Assembly (NCBI RefSeq): GCF_023101665.1
Contig: NZ_CP082161.1
Location: 7,254,001-7,318,000 of the forward strand
DNA: 64,000 nucleotides
From: Bradyrhizobium sp. 195
GTDB taxonomy: Bacteria; Pseudomonadota; Alphaproteobacteria; Rhizobiales; Xanthobacteraceae
Direction of reading: 5' to 3'
Below are positions 34,828 through 43,029 of the stretch, piece after piece; the stretch's first letter is position 1, and each line of letters begins with the position of its first letter. Made by a program: the position numbers and the translations under genes. The notes beneath the pieces were generated by a model, which was not told the DNA's origin, searched no databases, and was given only the letters and a program-made list of their open reading frames with translations.

Positions 34828-35979
34828 CTACTTCATCAGCCTGAAGCGGCCTCCTTCCACCTTGATCAAGAACGCCGAGCGCTCGTCGTATCCATTGTGA
34901 TCGGTTGCGCTCATCGTGGACAGGCCGTTGTTGAGATACACCTCCTTGACGCGCTCGAGCTCGTCACGAAGGGCGGTGCGAAACTCTGCCGTGCCGGGTT
35001 TCGCGGTCTTCAAGGCAGTTGGTATCGCCGTCTGGAGCAGCGCCATTGAATCCCACAGGTGTGCTGCGAAGATGTTCGGCTTCTGTCCATTCGCCTTCTC
35101 GTAGGCGGACAGCAATTGGTCTCGGATCTTGCGGAACGGATCCTCCGCCGGCAGATCGTCCGCGATCGTGAACGCCTCGCCGGTGAAGACGGCGCCTTCG
35201 ACGCTGGCGCCGCCGAGCTTGATGAATTCCTCAGTGGCCACACCGTGGGTCTGGTAGATCTTGCCGGAATAGCCTCGCTCGCGAAGCGCCTGTTGCGGCA
35301 GGACCGCCGGCGTGCCCGCCGAGGCGATGAAGACGGCGTCTGGATTTGTCGCCATCACCTTGAGAGCCTGGCCGGTCACGCTGCTGTCGGCGCGCGCATA
35401 GACTTCGTGCGTGGTCAGGGTCAGGCCGAGGGTGGGAGCAAGCCTGCTCACTTCCTTGTAATAACCCTCGCCATATCCATCGGAGACGCCGATGTAGCCG
35501 AGGGTCTTCGCGCCCGATTTGGCGATATGCTTGAGGATCGCGAATGCCATCAGGTCGTCGTTGGGAACGACCTTGAAGGCCCATTTGCGCCGTTCGTCCA
35601 TCGGTTGAACGATGGCTGTCGCCGCGGCGAGCGAGATGATCGGTGTCTTGGCCTCCCAGGCGACATCGAGCATCGGCATGGTCACCGGCGTCAGCGAGGA
35701 ACCGATGAGGACGTCCACACCGTCCTGAATGACGAGCCGCCGCGCGTTCTGAATGCCCTTGGTCGAATCCGATTCATCGTCGAGGGCGATATAGACGATC
35801 TTCTCGCCGCCGATCTCCTTGGGGAGGGCAGCAACCGTCCGCATCTGCGGCTGCCCGAGCGCCGAGCCTGGCCCCGAAGCAGAAACCACGATTCCCACCT
35901 TGATATCGGCATGTGCGCCGGGGATGGCGAGAGCCATCGCGGTGCAAACGCACAATGCGGCAAGACAGCGCCGGATCAT
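34828..35979 (-). CDS. LivK-type ABC transporter substrate-binding protein (orphan)
   Basis: A 383-residue periplasmic binding protein of the branched-chain/amide class. The signal sequence is MIRRCLAALCVCTAMALAIPGAHA, followed by DIKVGIVVSASGPGSALG. The ligand-domain motif VLIGSSLTPVTMPMLDVA is visible. GGAGG precedes the ATG at 35979. No permease or ATPase genes adjoin it. It is a second orphan of this class in the window and shares little beyond the fold with the one at 25912. Confidence 0.9.
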   Translation of the reverse strand: MIRRCLAALCVCTAMALAIPGAHADIKVGIVVSASGPGSALGQPQMRTVAALPKEIGGEKIVYIALDDESDSTKGIQNARRLVIQDGVDVLIGSSLTPVTMPMLDVAWEAKTPIISLAAATAIVQPMDERRKWAFKVVPNDDLMAFAILKHIAKSGAKTLGYIGVSDGYGEGYYKEVSRLAPTLGLTLTTHEVYARADSSVTGQALKVMATNPDAVFIASAGTPAVLPQQALRERGYSGKIYQTHGVATEEFIKLGGASVEGAVFTGEAFTIADDLPAEDPFRKIRDQLLSAYEKANGQKPNIFAAHLWDSMALLQTAIPTALKTAKPGTAEFRTALRDELERVKEVYLNNGLSTMSATDHNGYDERSAFLIKVEGGRFRLMK

Positions 35980-36090
35980 GATGTCCTCCGTTGTATTATA
36001 TTTCGCCGGCGCAATGTCGCTCCGGTCGCGGCGAAAGTCTGTCCCTACGGCTAGGGACAAGCCCGAGCTAAACTCGCCGACGACGGTTGG

Positions 36091-36627
36091 CTAACTCTCG
36101 GCCGGGTACGTCAGGCGGCCACCAACTACGGCCCGCGCCGCCGAATTCATTTCGGCCTGTTTGACCTGCCCCGGTCCGAGAATGTGAAACACCGTCTCGC
36201 CGGCCGCGAGCAAGTAATCGGTGATGATCCGCCGGTGGCATCGCCACCACAAGGTCTCTGCGCACATGATCGCGCAGCGCTGGACCTGCCCGAGAGCCCG
36301 CAGATGCGCGAGCCCTTCATGAAAGGCCGCGCTCATGGCGTGGTCGGCGTAATTGTGGAAGCTGCCGTTCTGCCAGAATGCGTTGGTCTCGCGCGGCACC
36401 TCGCGCTTGCGGCTGCGCAGGCCGCCGAGCGAGGCAATGTGCTCGTACCCGATCGAAACGGCCGCCAGCGACTGCGGCAGAGTCTCGCGATTGTACTGCG
36501 GATTGGTGCGGGAGCGGGGCACCGTACGAACGTCAGCCACGAAGGTGACCGAGCTGTCCTGCAACAATTCGACGAATTGCTCGATCGAACGCGTGGCATG
36601 GCCGATGGTGAAGAAGGGATGAGCCAT
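36091..36627 (-). CDS. DUF488 family protein
   Basis: A 178-residue protein of the DUF488 family. The family start FFTIGHATRSIEQFVELL, the DVRTVPRSRTNPQYN stretch and the later CAETLWWRCHRRIITDYL motif (Cys and paired His/Arg) are all present. These proteins are small, cytoplasmic and of unproven function; a nuclease or nucleic-acid-binding role has been suggested from the conserved residues. It lies 32 bp upstream of nothing similar; the next minus-strand gene is DUF2945, which ends 33 bp before its start. Confidence 0.9.
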   Translation of the reverse strand: MAHPFFTIGHATRSIEQFVELLQDSSVTFVADVRTVPRSRTNPQYNRETLPQSLAAVSIGYEHIASLGGLRSRKREVPRETNAFWQNGSFHNYADHAMSAAFHEGLAHLRALGQVQRCAIMCAETLWWRCHRRIITDYLLAAGETVFHILGPGQVKQAEMNSAARAVVGGRLTYPAES

Positions 36628-36659
36628 GGGGACGCCTCGTCAGCTCGGCCCGCAGGCCA

Positions 36660-36887
36660 TCAGTTCTTCAACAACCGCAATGCGCGGCCCTTGTGCAGAG
36701 CGACGTGGTCGGTCTTGTCGCTCTTGATCTCGTATTGCGGATCGTCCGGGCTGGCGTGGTGCGTGTAGCCCTTGTAGTCGACGTCCTCCGTGTGAACGCG
36801 CAGGATATGGCCGCGCACCCGGCCGGCCTCGGAATTCCAGCTGACGTGATCGCCGCGCTTGAAGGATTTTGTGGAGGGCTTCGGCAT
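36660..36887 (-). CDS. DUF2945 (HVA1/TUDOR-like) small protein
   Basis: A 75-residue protein with the DUF2945 pattern: FKRGDHVSWNSEAGRVRGHI at about 9-28, an HHASPDDPQYEIKSDKTDHV middle and a KGRALRLL end. This is a small beta-barrel (TUDOR-like) fold. The start at ATG 36887 fits the family; the upstream in-frame start at 36923 is less likely. It is transcribed with the DUF488 gene. Function unknown. Confidence 0.85.
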   Translation of the reverse strand: MPKPSTKSFKRGDHVSWNSEAGRVRGHILRVHTEDVDYKGYTHHASPDDPQYEIKSDKTDHVALHKGRALRLLKN

Positions 36888-37085
36888 GATGGAATAATGC
36901 CCGCTCGAGGGGGCGCGTTCCAAGAAGACCGAGCAAGATGCCCCAGTCCGTCTTCGCTCTGCGAGCTACGCCGGACAAGCTTCGCATTCAGATGAGTGGC
37001 TTGCCGAGCCGAAGCTCGCGGCGGCAGCCCGCCTTCGCCCTTTGGGCTTCGGCGTGGCATCTTCTCTCGCTTTGCGAGCGAAGGA

Positions 37086-37128
37086 TGGTGGGCACGACAG
37101 GGATCGAACCTGTGACCCCTACCATGTC
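37086..37128 (-). other. 3' fragment of tRNA-Val(GAC): probable integration-site (att) remnant
   Basis: Read on the minus strand, this 43-bp stretch is the 3' half of a tRNA: anticodon GAC, stem GGTAG, variable loop, T arm ACAGG-TTCGATC-CCTGT, acceptor CGTGCCC and encoded ACCA. Past the anticodon (higher coordinates) the sequence no longer matches a tRNA: no D arm or 5' acceptor is present. A copy broken in the anticodon loop is what tyrosine-recombinase integration leaves at one edge of an element. DNA to the right has island-like content. Confidence 0.7.
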
Positions 37129-37299
37129 GACGTGGGGGTCATCCGCGCATCTCATCGATTTCTATCCGCCTTCGATCAGGCCGGTGACGGCTCGTAAAGC
37201 CCCGTTTTCACGCTTTTTCGCGGTTTTGTGGAACTCTCGTGGAAACGGCGGTGGTCCGACCGGAGGCTCATCATGAGCGCCGGAAACGCCGCCCAAGGC

Positions 37300-37739
37300 C
37301 GGCATCCCCCTCATCGATCGCCTTCCCGCCCGACCGGCGAAACGAGCTGATCATGATCGGCCGGGAGGCCCCGTTCCCATTGGGGCGCTGACTGCCAAGC
37401 CCGCGTCCGGCAATTGTTTGCCACCCCCGAGGAACGAGAGCCGCCTGCGGTGCTGCATCGGGCGAACGAATTGAGCGCGTCGGCGGGTGTAGCAACCAAA
37501 CCCGCATTGGTGGAGCTGCGCGAGGACGCCGCGCTTTTAGCCTTCCACATCGCGCAGCTGCCGCCTGCTCGCGCCGCGCCGCGCGGCCCGACGCGATCGA
37601 CGCGAGCCTGGCCGTCGGACGCGCCAAGGTCGACGCGAGCGATACTTTCGAGGAGGCCGCCGCGCATCTGTCCTCTCGGGAGGTCTTTTCGATATTGAAC
37701 GACAGTTCGACACTGTCGGCGGTATTGCGGAAGCGATGA
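37300..37739 (+). pseudogene. Decayed gene remnant of unknown family
   Basis: Coding-like segments occur in shifted frames. One runs from about 37414 with LFATPEEREPPAVLHRANEL, continuing to FHIAQLPP; another, in a second frame, ends at the TGA 37737-37739 with AIDASLAVGRAKVDASDTFE and later SREVFSILNDSSTLSAVL. A short piece before them ends at about 37391. Together they look like an old protein gene with at least one frameshift. I do not recognise the family. It lies just inside the putative island edge. Confidence 0.35.
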
Positions 37740-37852
37740 ACACGATCGACTGGAGACCCGGCCTCGAACCAGGATAGAAAGTAGTCCACTACTTCTGCGT
37801 GGAATTCCGCTTCCGCCACCGGATCGATCGCTCGGCGGTCGGCCCGGGAACA

Positions 37853-39262
37853 TCAATATTCCCTTCGTGGTACCACCTGCGAGAGCGGCCTGACGGCCTG
37901 ATCTGCGAGCCCGCTCTGCAGCGTTGCTCGCCTTTCGGCGACGGCATGATCGAACAGTTCAAGGACGAGCCCGAATGCAGCCAAGTCCTCTTGTTCGATC
38001 GTTCCATCATCGTAGCACCTGAGGGTTTCACCGATAATTGCATCGACCTCGCGCTGCGATGTCAGCAGGTCCTGTTCGGACTCGACCTCTCGAACCTCCG
38101 TGACCAGGGCGAGAATGCGGGTGCGGTGGCTGGTGTTATCATCCCGTTCGTCCCGGTTCAGATAGCGACGCAGCCAGGCGGCGGCCGAACCGATACCGGA
38201 AAGAAGAAGCAAGGCGAACCAGAAGTAATCGCTGTACTTGTCCAGAAAGGTCCGCTCGGTCCCGTTGATGACCGCTGCGGCGCCTCGGTGCACTGAGGGC
38301 TCCGCTTCCTTCTCCGTCTCGGGCTTGGTGATGTGCGCAGCGCCGGCGACACGTTGCGTGATCGTATCTCGAACGGCGAAGAGCTGTCGGTAGAAGGCCG
38401 CCGCCTTGGCTTCGGAGAGTTCTTTTCTGGCCAGGATGAGATGGTTGACGCTGATGGTGTCGACCTTGTCCTCCGGCCAAGCCGGCTTCGTGTTGAACAC
38501 GCCGCCAGGAATCTCCTCCGCTTCGTAGCGGGCGTGCTTTAGGGCGATGGCCTCGGAAGTTTCGACCGGAAGAAACTTCGGAGCTCCACGCGCTCGCGAA
38601 GTCGCGGCGATCGCGTCGGCCGTGATCTTGCTGTCCAGCGGACCGACGGCGAGATACGCATCGAGAGTGGCGTCTTGCGCGAGCTTTTCGACGTCTTCGG
38701 TTCCGAATTGGGCCGTCGCTACCTTGTCCGGATCGAGGCCGGAGCCGGCGAGAATGATCCGCAGCAGCGCGAGGTTGGCCCCGGTCCTTCCGATGATGCC
38801 GACCTTGCGACCCGCCAGATCGGCGATCTCTCCGATTTTCCCGGTGGACTTTTTCTTGGAGTCCTTGCCCGCTCGCCCGGAGGTCGACCACAGCACGACG
38901 TAGTTCTTCCGAAGGACTGCCAGTGTCTGCGCGTCGACCGGCATCGCGAGGTCGCCACGACCGACCGCCAGGTCGCTTTTGCCGGCGCCCAGGAGGCCCA
39001 GGGATTCGGCCGCCCCTGCGGTCGTAATCGGGGAGAGCCTGACCGTCCTACTTTCCTCCTGGAAGGCTTCGGCTATCGCTTGGACCACTTGATGGTCGTC
39101 GCTGCCGGAGGGACCGACGGCGATCCGGAGCACCTCGGGCTGCAGCACGTAGAAGAGGGCGGCCGCAGCGGCACCAAAGACGGCACACCCCAACGCGAGC
39201 AGGATCAACAGCCTTCGTTGGCGTCGATCGGGAGCACTCCTGACTGGATCGGACCGTGGCAT
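37853..39262 (-). CDS. TAXI-family (TRAP-type) solute-binding protein with two membrane anchors
   Basis: A 469-residue protein of the TAXI/NMT1-like binding-protein class. An N-terminal membrane anchor (about 17-39) precedes the binding domain (IAVGPSGSDDHQVVQAIAEA, then GRKVGIIGRTGANLALLRII). A second membrane helix lies at about 347-367 (YFWFALLLLSGIGSAAAWL). The last 100 residues are hydrophilic and helical, presumably cytoplasmic. TAXI proteins are usually free periplasmic proteins of about 320 residues that feed a TRAP permease; no TRAP permease gene is nearby here. A sensing or signalling role is therefore as likely as transport. The same long form is known in related bacteria. Confidence 0.85.
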   Translation of the reverse strand: MPRSDPVRSAPDRRQRRLLILLALGCAVFGAAAAALFYVLQPEVLRIAVGPSGSDDHQVVQAIAEAFQEESRTVRLSPITTAGAAESLGLLGAGKSDLAVGRGDLAMPVDAQTLAVLRKNYVVLWSTSGRAGKDSKKKSTGKIGEIADLAGRKVGIIGRTGANLALLRIILAGSGLDPDKVATAQFGTEDVEKLAQDATLDAYLAVGPLDSKITADAIAATSRARGAPKFLPVETSEAIALKHARYEAEEIPGGVFNTKPAWPEDKVDTISVNHLILARKELSEAKAAAFYRQLFAVRDTITQRVAGAAHITKPETEKEAEPSVHRGAAAVINGTERTFLDKYSDYFWFALLLLSGIGSAAAWLRRYLNRDERDDNTSHRTRILALVTEVREVESEQDLLTSQREVDAIIGETLRCYDDGTIEQEDLAAFGLVLELFDHAVAERRATLQSGLADQAVRPLSQVVPRREY

Positions 39263-39481
39263 CAGCTGACCCCGCTAAACAAACAAACGCCTGCTTGGAC
39301 TGCAAGTGCGCGCCGCCACCGGGCGAACCGGTTGCCTGATGGGAATGTTCCCTCGCGCGCGATGCGGGTTGAAAGAGCGGCTGCATGCCGGGGGAAACAG
39401 GCAACCGCGAGGCCGTTGTTCCGAACCTTGCCACGAGTATCTTCGCTGTCACCGGAGTGCTGAGAGCCGGTCCAGTTCGAA

Positions 39482-39690
39482 CTTAGTAAATCCACTCGGC
39501 AAGCCATCCATGACTACCTGTGGGCGACCGGCAAGAAGCCGGGCGACCGCTCCTTCACCGACGGTCGAGGCCCCCGGTTGCAGCCTGGCACGCGGCAATT
39601 TGCGCGGCCGTTATCGGCGTGGCCTGCCGGTACGGCTTGGATCCTCGCCTGTTCGGCGTTCGCTGCGTTCGGGCCATGAACTTTTTAATA
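39482..39690 (+). pseudogene. Broken tyrosine recombinase (integrase) remnant
   Basis: In one frame from 39482 the sequence gives LSKSTRQAIHDYLWATGKKP, then FTDGRGP and TRQFARPLS, which matches the middle of short tyrosine recombinases of Rhizobiales. In a second frame from about 39628, YGLDPRLFG continues the same protein into the region that should read GTHSLRRTK. Here it degenerates (VRCVRAM) and the catalytic His-x-x-Arg and C-terminal Tyr parts are missing. So at least one frameshift and a 3' deletion are present. It supports mobile DNA to the right of the tRNA fragment. Confidence 0.6.
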
Positions 39691-39735
39691 ATTAAATAAA
39701 TTAAATGTAGAAAAACAAATTTAATGTGCGTTATA
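39684..39735. other. AT-rich patch in a non-coding gap
   Basis: About 50 bp made almost only of A and T, e.g. TTTTTAATAATTAAATAAAT, in a window otherwise about 60 percent GC or more. It directly follows the recombinase remnant. The surrounding gap to 40046 shows no gene I can support. Confidence 0.5.
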
Positions 39736-40046
39736 ATCGGCCAATTGTGCCGGACGGACGCACAAGGATCTCGAATGAGGCGGCTCCCGCATCTCCTGCC
39801 CGCCCCCCATGCAGGAGCCGTTTCTTCGAGTGCTGAGGTGAGGATATTGGAGGTGAGCTGCCCTCTGCTCGCTGGACAAGAGGCGAGGACGAGATTTTTC
39901 GAAAGCTGGTGAATTCTCGAGCATCACCGAGCTCTATCGCCCAGATTTTGAACAGAACCGAAGATGAGTTGAAAAAGCGAGGCTACCTCCTCAGATTGCC
40001 GTTGAAGTGGTTCAAAACAAGTTGTGGCTATTAGCTCATTGATTGA

Positions 40047-40220
40047 ATGGCCATGCAGAAGCAGGTCGCAATTGCGCTTTGGTCCTTGGCCGCTGCATGC
40101 GTGCTGGCGTTTATATTGGCGGCAATCGTCTCCGGCCGCGATTTTCGTAGCTTCCACAAGGGTGCGACTACGGGAACAACCCAAGTTTCACGAAGCTCAG
40201 TAGGGGCCGGTAACCGATAG
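40047..40220 (+). CDS. Possible small single-helix membrane protein
   Basis: A 57-residue frame starting MAMQKQVAIALWSLAAACVL and continuing through a hydrophobic helix (about residues 7-29) to a Ser/Thr/Gly-rich polar tail. No strong ribosome binding site is seen. It is small and sits in a decayed region, so it may be a chance frame. Function unknown. Confidence 0.35.
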   Translation: MAMQKQVAIALWSLAAACVLAFILAAIVSGRDFRSFHKGATTGTTQVSRSSVGAGNR

Positions 40221-40804
40221 GGAAGCATGCAGCAAAACGGAGATCATGGTTGGCAGGTTGCCGCTCATAGGTGGGCGATCGCCTGGCCAACCGATCCGAG
40301 GCTTCTACATGGCTTTGCTGCGCACCATTTTGGGCCATCGAAAAGGCCGGTGTTGAGCACATGCCGAGTTTTCGACCTACGTTTCGAAGTGCTTCTTCGC
40401 ACGCCTGCGAACGATAATGATGATCACGAGCCACTAGAACCCTTCCCGGACGGCTGGTGGGCTTCGTCGTGAGATCTCTCCGAAGGATGGGTGGGCCGAC
40501 GTGTCCCGTTATTCTCGACTTATGCACGGGGACAAAGAGGCTACGCACGGCAAGCTCATGACGCTGTCGCGTTTTTTTCGGATCGGGGTCGTCGCAGCAA
40601 CAGGGCTATAGAGAAGGCTTGTATACGCGAGTATAGTCGTCATGAGGCAAATTTAATCGAATATTGGCCGTGGCGAGGCCAGGTTCGCCCCTTCGCGCAT
40701 CGTTGGTGATCGCGGGCGCTATTTGCCACGCCGGGCGAGAAACTGGCCGCAATCTGGCAGAACAACGCCTCGATTGATCCATCGCGCGTGAGCAAGAGGT
40801 GATA
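40221..40804. other. Gap without a supported gene
   Basis: 584 bp between the possible small membrane protein and the PAS kinase. Several short open frames exist on both strands, but none has a convincing start, composition or family likeness. The promoter of the kinase gene should lie in its last part. Confidence 0.4.
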
Positions 40805-42340
40805 ATGCAACATCCGATTCAAGCGGCGTCGGTCGCGCTCGATTCGAATGAGCGCAAGGGTCCCGAGGAGGCACTGCGCGAGAGCGAGGAGCGCTTTCGC
40901 ACGCTGGTACAATTCTCCTTTGATGTGTACTGGGAAACGGACGCGCAGCATCGCTTCATCCGCCAGGAGTTCGCTGAGACACTTCCCGAGCCGCCGGTCT
41001 CCGAGATCGGCAGGACACGATGGGAGGTCCCGTATCTGGAGCCTGACGCAGAGGGCTGGCGCAAGCACAGGGAGACACTCGATTCTCACCTCCCGTTTCG
41101 CGATTTTGAGCTCGCTCGGCCGACGCCCGACGACGGCAAGCGCTATATTTCCGTCTCTGGGATGCCCATCTTTGACCAGACGGGGCGCTTCATGGGCTAC
41201 CGCGGTGTGGGGCGCCACATCACGGAGCGCAAGCGAGCCGAACAGGCGCTGATCGAGAGCGAGGCCCGTTTCCGTACCTTCGTGGATCACGCAACCGATA
41301 TGTTCATGCTCCACAATGAAGACGGTCGCGTTCGCGATGTGAATCGGAATGCCTGCGAAAGTCTCGGCTACAGCCGGGCCGAACTGGTGGGAGCAGCTGC
41401 GGCCTTGTTCGATCTGGAAATGGATGACGCCACTTGGCGTAGCAACCGCGAGCGCCTCAAGGCTGGCGGAATCGCTACGCTCGAGAGGCGGTATTGCCGA
41501 AAGGACGGCACTGTGTTTCCTGTCGAAGTCCGTATGCGGGAATTCTGCGAGGGCGGCCGGTCACGGATCATTTGTCTGAGCCGCGACATCACCGAACGCA
41601 AGCGAACTGCCGAGACGCTCCGCGAGATGCAGGCTGAACTTACACACGCCAATCGCGCGGCGGCGCTGGGCCAGGTCACCGCTTCGGTAACACACGAATT
41701 AAGCCAACCAATCACCGCGATGCTCTGCAACGCGGAGGCCGCACTGAACTGGCTAGGAACGCAATCTCCGAATTTCGAAAAGGCACGGCATGCGCTCGCA
41801 TCCATTGTCGCAGAAGCCGAGCGAGGCGGCGAGATCATCGGTTGGATCCGTTCCCTCATCAAGAAAACTCCGGCGCCGAAGGAGAACATCGACGTTAATG
41901 GTGCAATCCAGGACGTGATCACTATAGCCCGGAGCGAGCTGCTCAAACATGATGTCTTGATCCAGACCGACCTCGCTCCGGACTTGCCGCTCGTGAAGGG
42001 CTATCGCGTCCAGCTGCAACAGGTTGTTCTCAATTTGATCCTCAACGCGATCGAGGCAATGAACTGCCTCGACGTTGGCAGACGGGAGCTGCGGATCAGC
42101 ACGGCTGCAGATGCCCCAAATCTCGTTGTTGTCGCCGTACGGGATACCGGACCCGGACTTGACGTGGCAATCGTTGACCGCCTGTTCGAGCCCTTCTACA
42201 CCACCAAGCCGGACGGGACCGGCATGGGCTTGTCGATTTGCCAATCGATCATCGAGGCGCACGGAGGACGACTTTGGACCGGTGCGAATGAACCACGGGG
42301 GGCCGTGTTTCAGTTTAGTCTGCCTTCGGAACAGGGGTGA
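40805..42340 (+). CDS. Soluble PAS-PAS sensor histidine kinase
   Basis: A 511-residue cytoplasmic histidine kinase without membrane segments. Two PAS domains with PAC tails occupy about residues 17-140 and 140-268 (each ending in ITERKRA-type linkers). A HisKA domain follows with the phospho-His near 296 (VTHELSQPIT), and then a HATPase domain with N-box LQQVVLNLILNAIEAM and glycine box GTGMGLSICQSI. The ATG at 40805 is preceded by AAGAGGTG. No response regulator gene adjoins it, so its partner is elsewhere. Its first PAS domain is a near copy of one in the giant fusion protein at the right edge of the window. Confidence 0.92.
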   Translation: MQHPIQAASVALDSNERKGPEEALRESEERFRTLVQFSFDVYWETDAQHRFIRQEFAETLPEPPVSEIGRTRWEVPYLEPDAEGWRKHRETLDSHLPFRDFELARPTPDDGKRYISVSGMPIFDQTGRFMGYRGVGRHITERKRAEQALIESEARFRTFVDHATDMFMLHNEDGRVRDVNRNACESLGYSRAELVGAAAALFDLEMDDATWRSNRERLKAGGIATLERRYCRKDGTVFPVEVRMREFCEGGRSRIICLSRDITERKRTAETLREMQAELTHANRAAALGQVTASVTHELSQPITAMLCNAEAALNWLGTQSPNFEKARHALASIVAEAERGGEIIGWIRSLIKKTPAPKENIDVNGAIQDVITIARSELLKHDVLIQTDLAPDLPLVKGYRVQLQQVVLNLILNAIEAMNCLDVGRRELRISTAADAPNLVVVAVRDTGPGLDVAIVDRLFEPFYTTKPDGTGMGLSICQSIIEAHGGRLWTGANEPRGAVFQFSLPSEQG

Positions 42341-43029
42341 ACCACGTCGCTTTTCGAAGCGGGCGCTGCGCAGGCAGGAGTTCACGGCTTCAAACGCATC
42401 CTCGCTGCGGATGCGATAGTCCTTCGTCATACAGGTCGCAGCAGCGCAACGGATCGGCGGGTTGGTTTGCTTGCCAGCCCGGGGAGCGTCGCGAAGGGCG
42501 ACGTTCTGATAGCGGTTCGCTTCTCAAAGAGTGAAGAGCTGCCTAGAGGGGTCGCTAGACCAAGATCGGCTCATCGCTTGTAAGCGGACGTGCCTCTCCA
42601 CAAAGAATATCGGCTCCGTTAAAGCGAAGGCTTCAACGTCCTCACTCGTCACATGACCATTGGGTGGCAAGTCCGCTGCGGGTCAATCGCGTCGGTCTGC
42701 ACCTGAGTTCGGGACTTCCGGTCCACCTCCGGCTCCGGACATGTCGCAGCACTGCGCCAACTGACGCGATGGGCCAACAGGCGACATCGAGGGGCACCGG
42801 CGTTCTCGCGGAGGCGCGGTACTTCTGTCAGGCAGGCTGCGAGGCGACGGCAAGGGGCCGCTCAGTTATGCTGTTGGTGTTGATCTCGCTTTGATATTAT
42901 GCGCCGACAGCCGCACCCGATAGCGGGGGAAAATGAAAAGGCCCGCTACGATGAGGCGAATGGAAGCTGCAGACGCACAACCGTAATATTGCATAAGGTC
43001 ATTTGCCGTCCGGATAGAAGGCAAAGCGC
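42341..43029. other. Long gap without a supported gene
   Basis: 689 bp after the PAS kinase. It includes a sequence from about 42690 with GCGGGTCAATCGCG and ending GACGCGATGGGCC near 42776, loosely like the dispersed GGGTCAA...GATGGGCC repeats found further right. No open frame in it has credible coding character. It ends in the promoter region of the hydrolase-cyclase gene. Confidence 0.4.

Noticed and set aside
37086..37160. Complete tRNA gene
   Set aside because: Only the 3' half matches; no D arm, 5' anticodon stem or 5' acceptor strand can be found.
40227..40472. 81-codon frame before the PAS kinase
   Set aside because: No ribosome binding site or family likeness; composition is mixed and an overlapping frame on the other strand is equally open.
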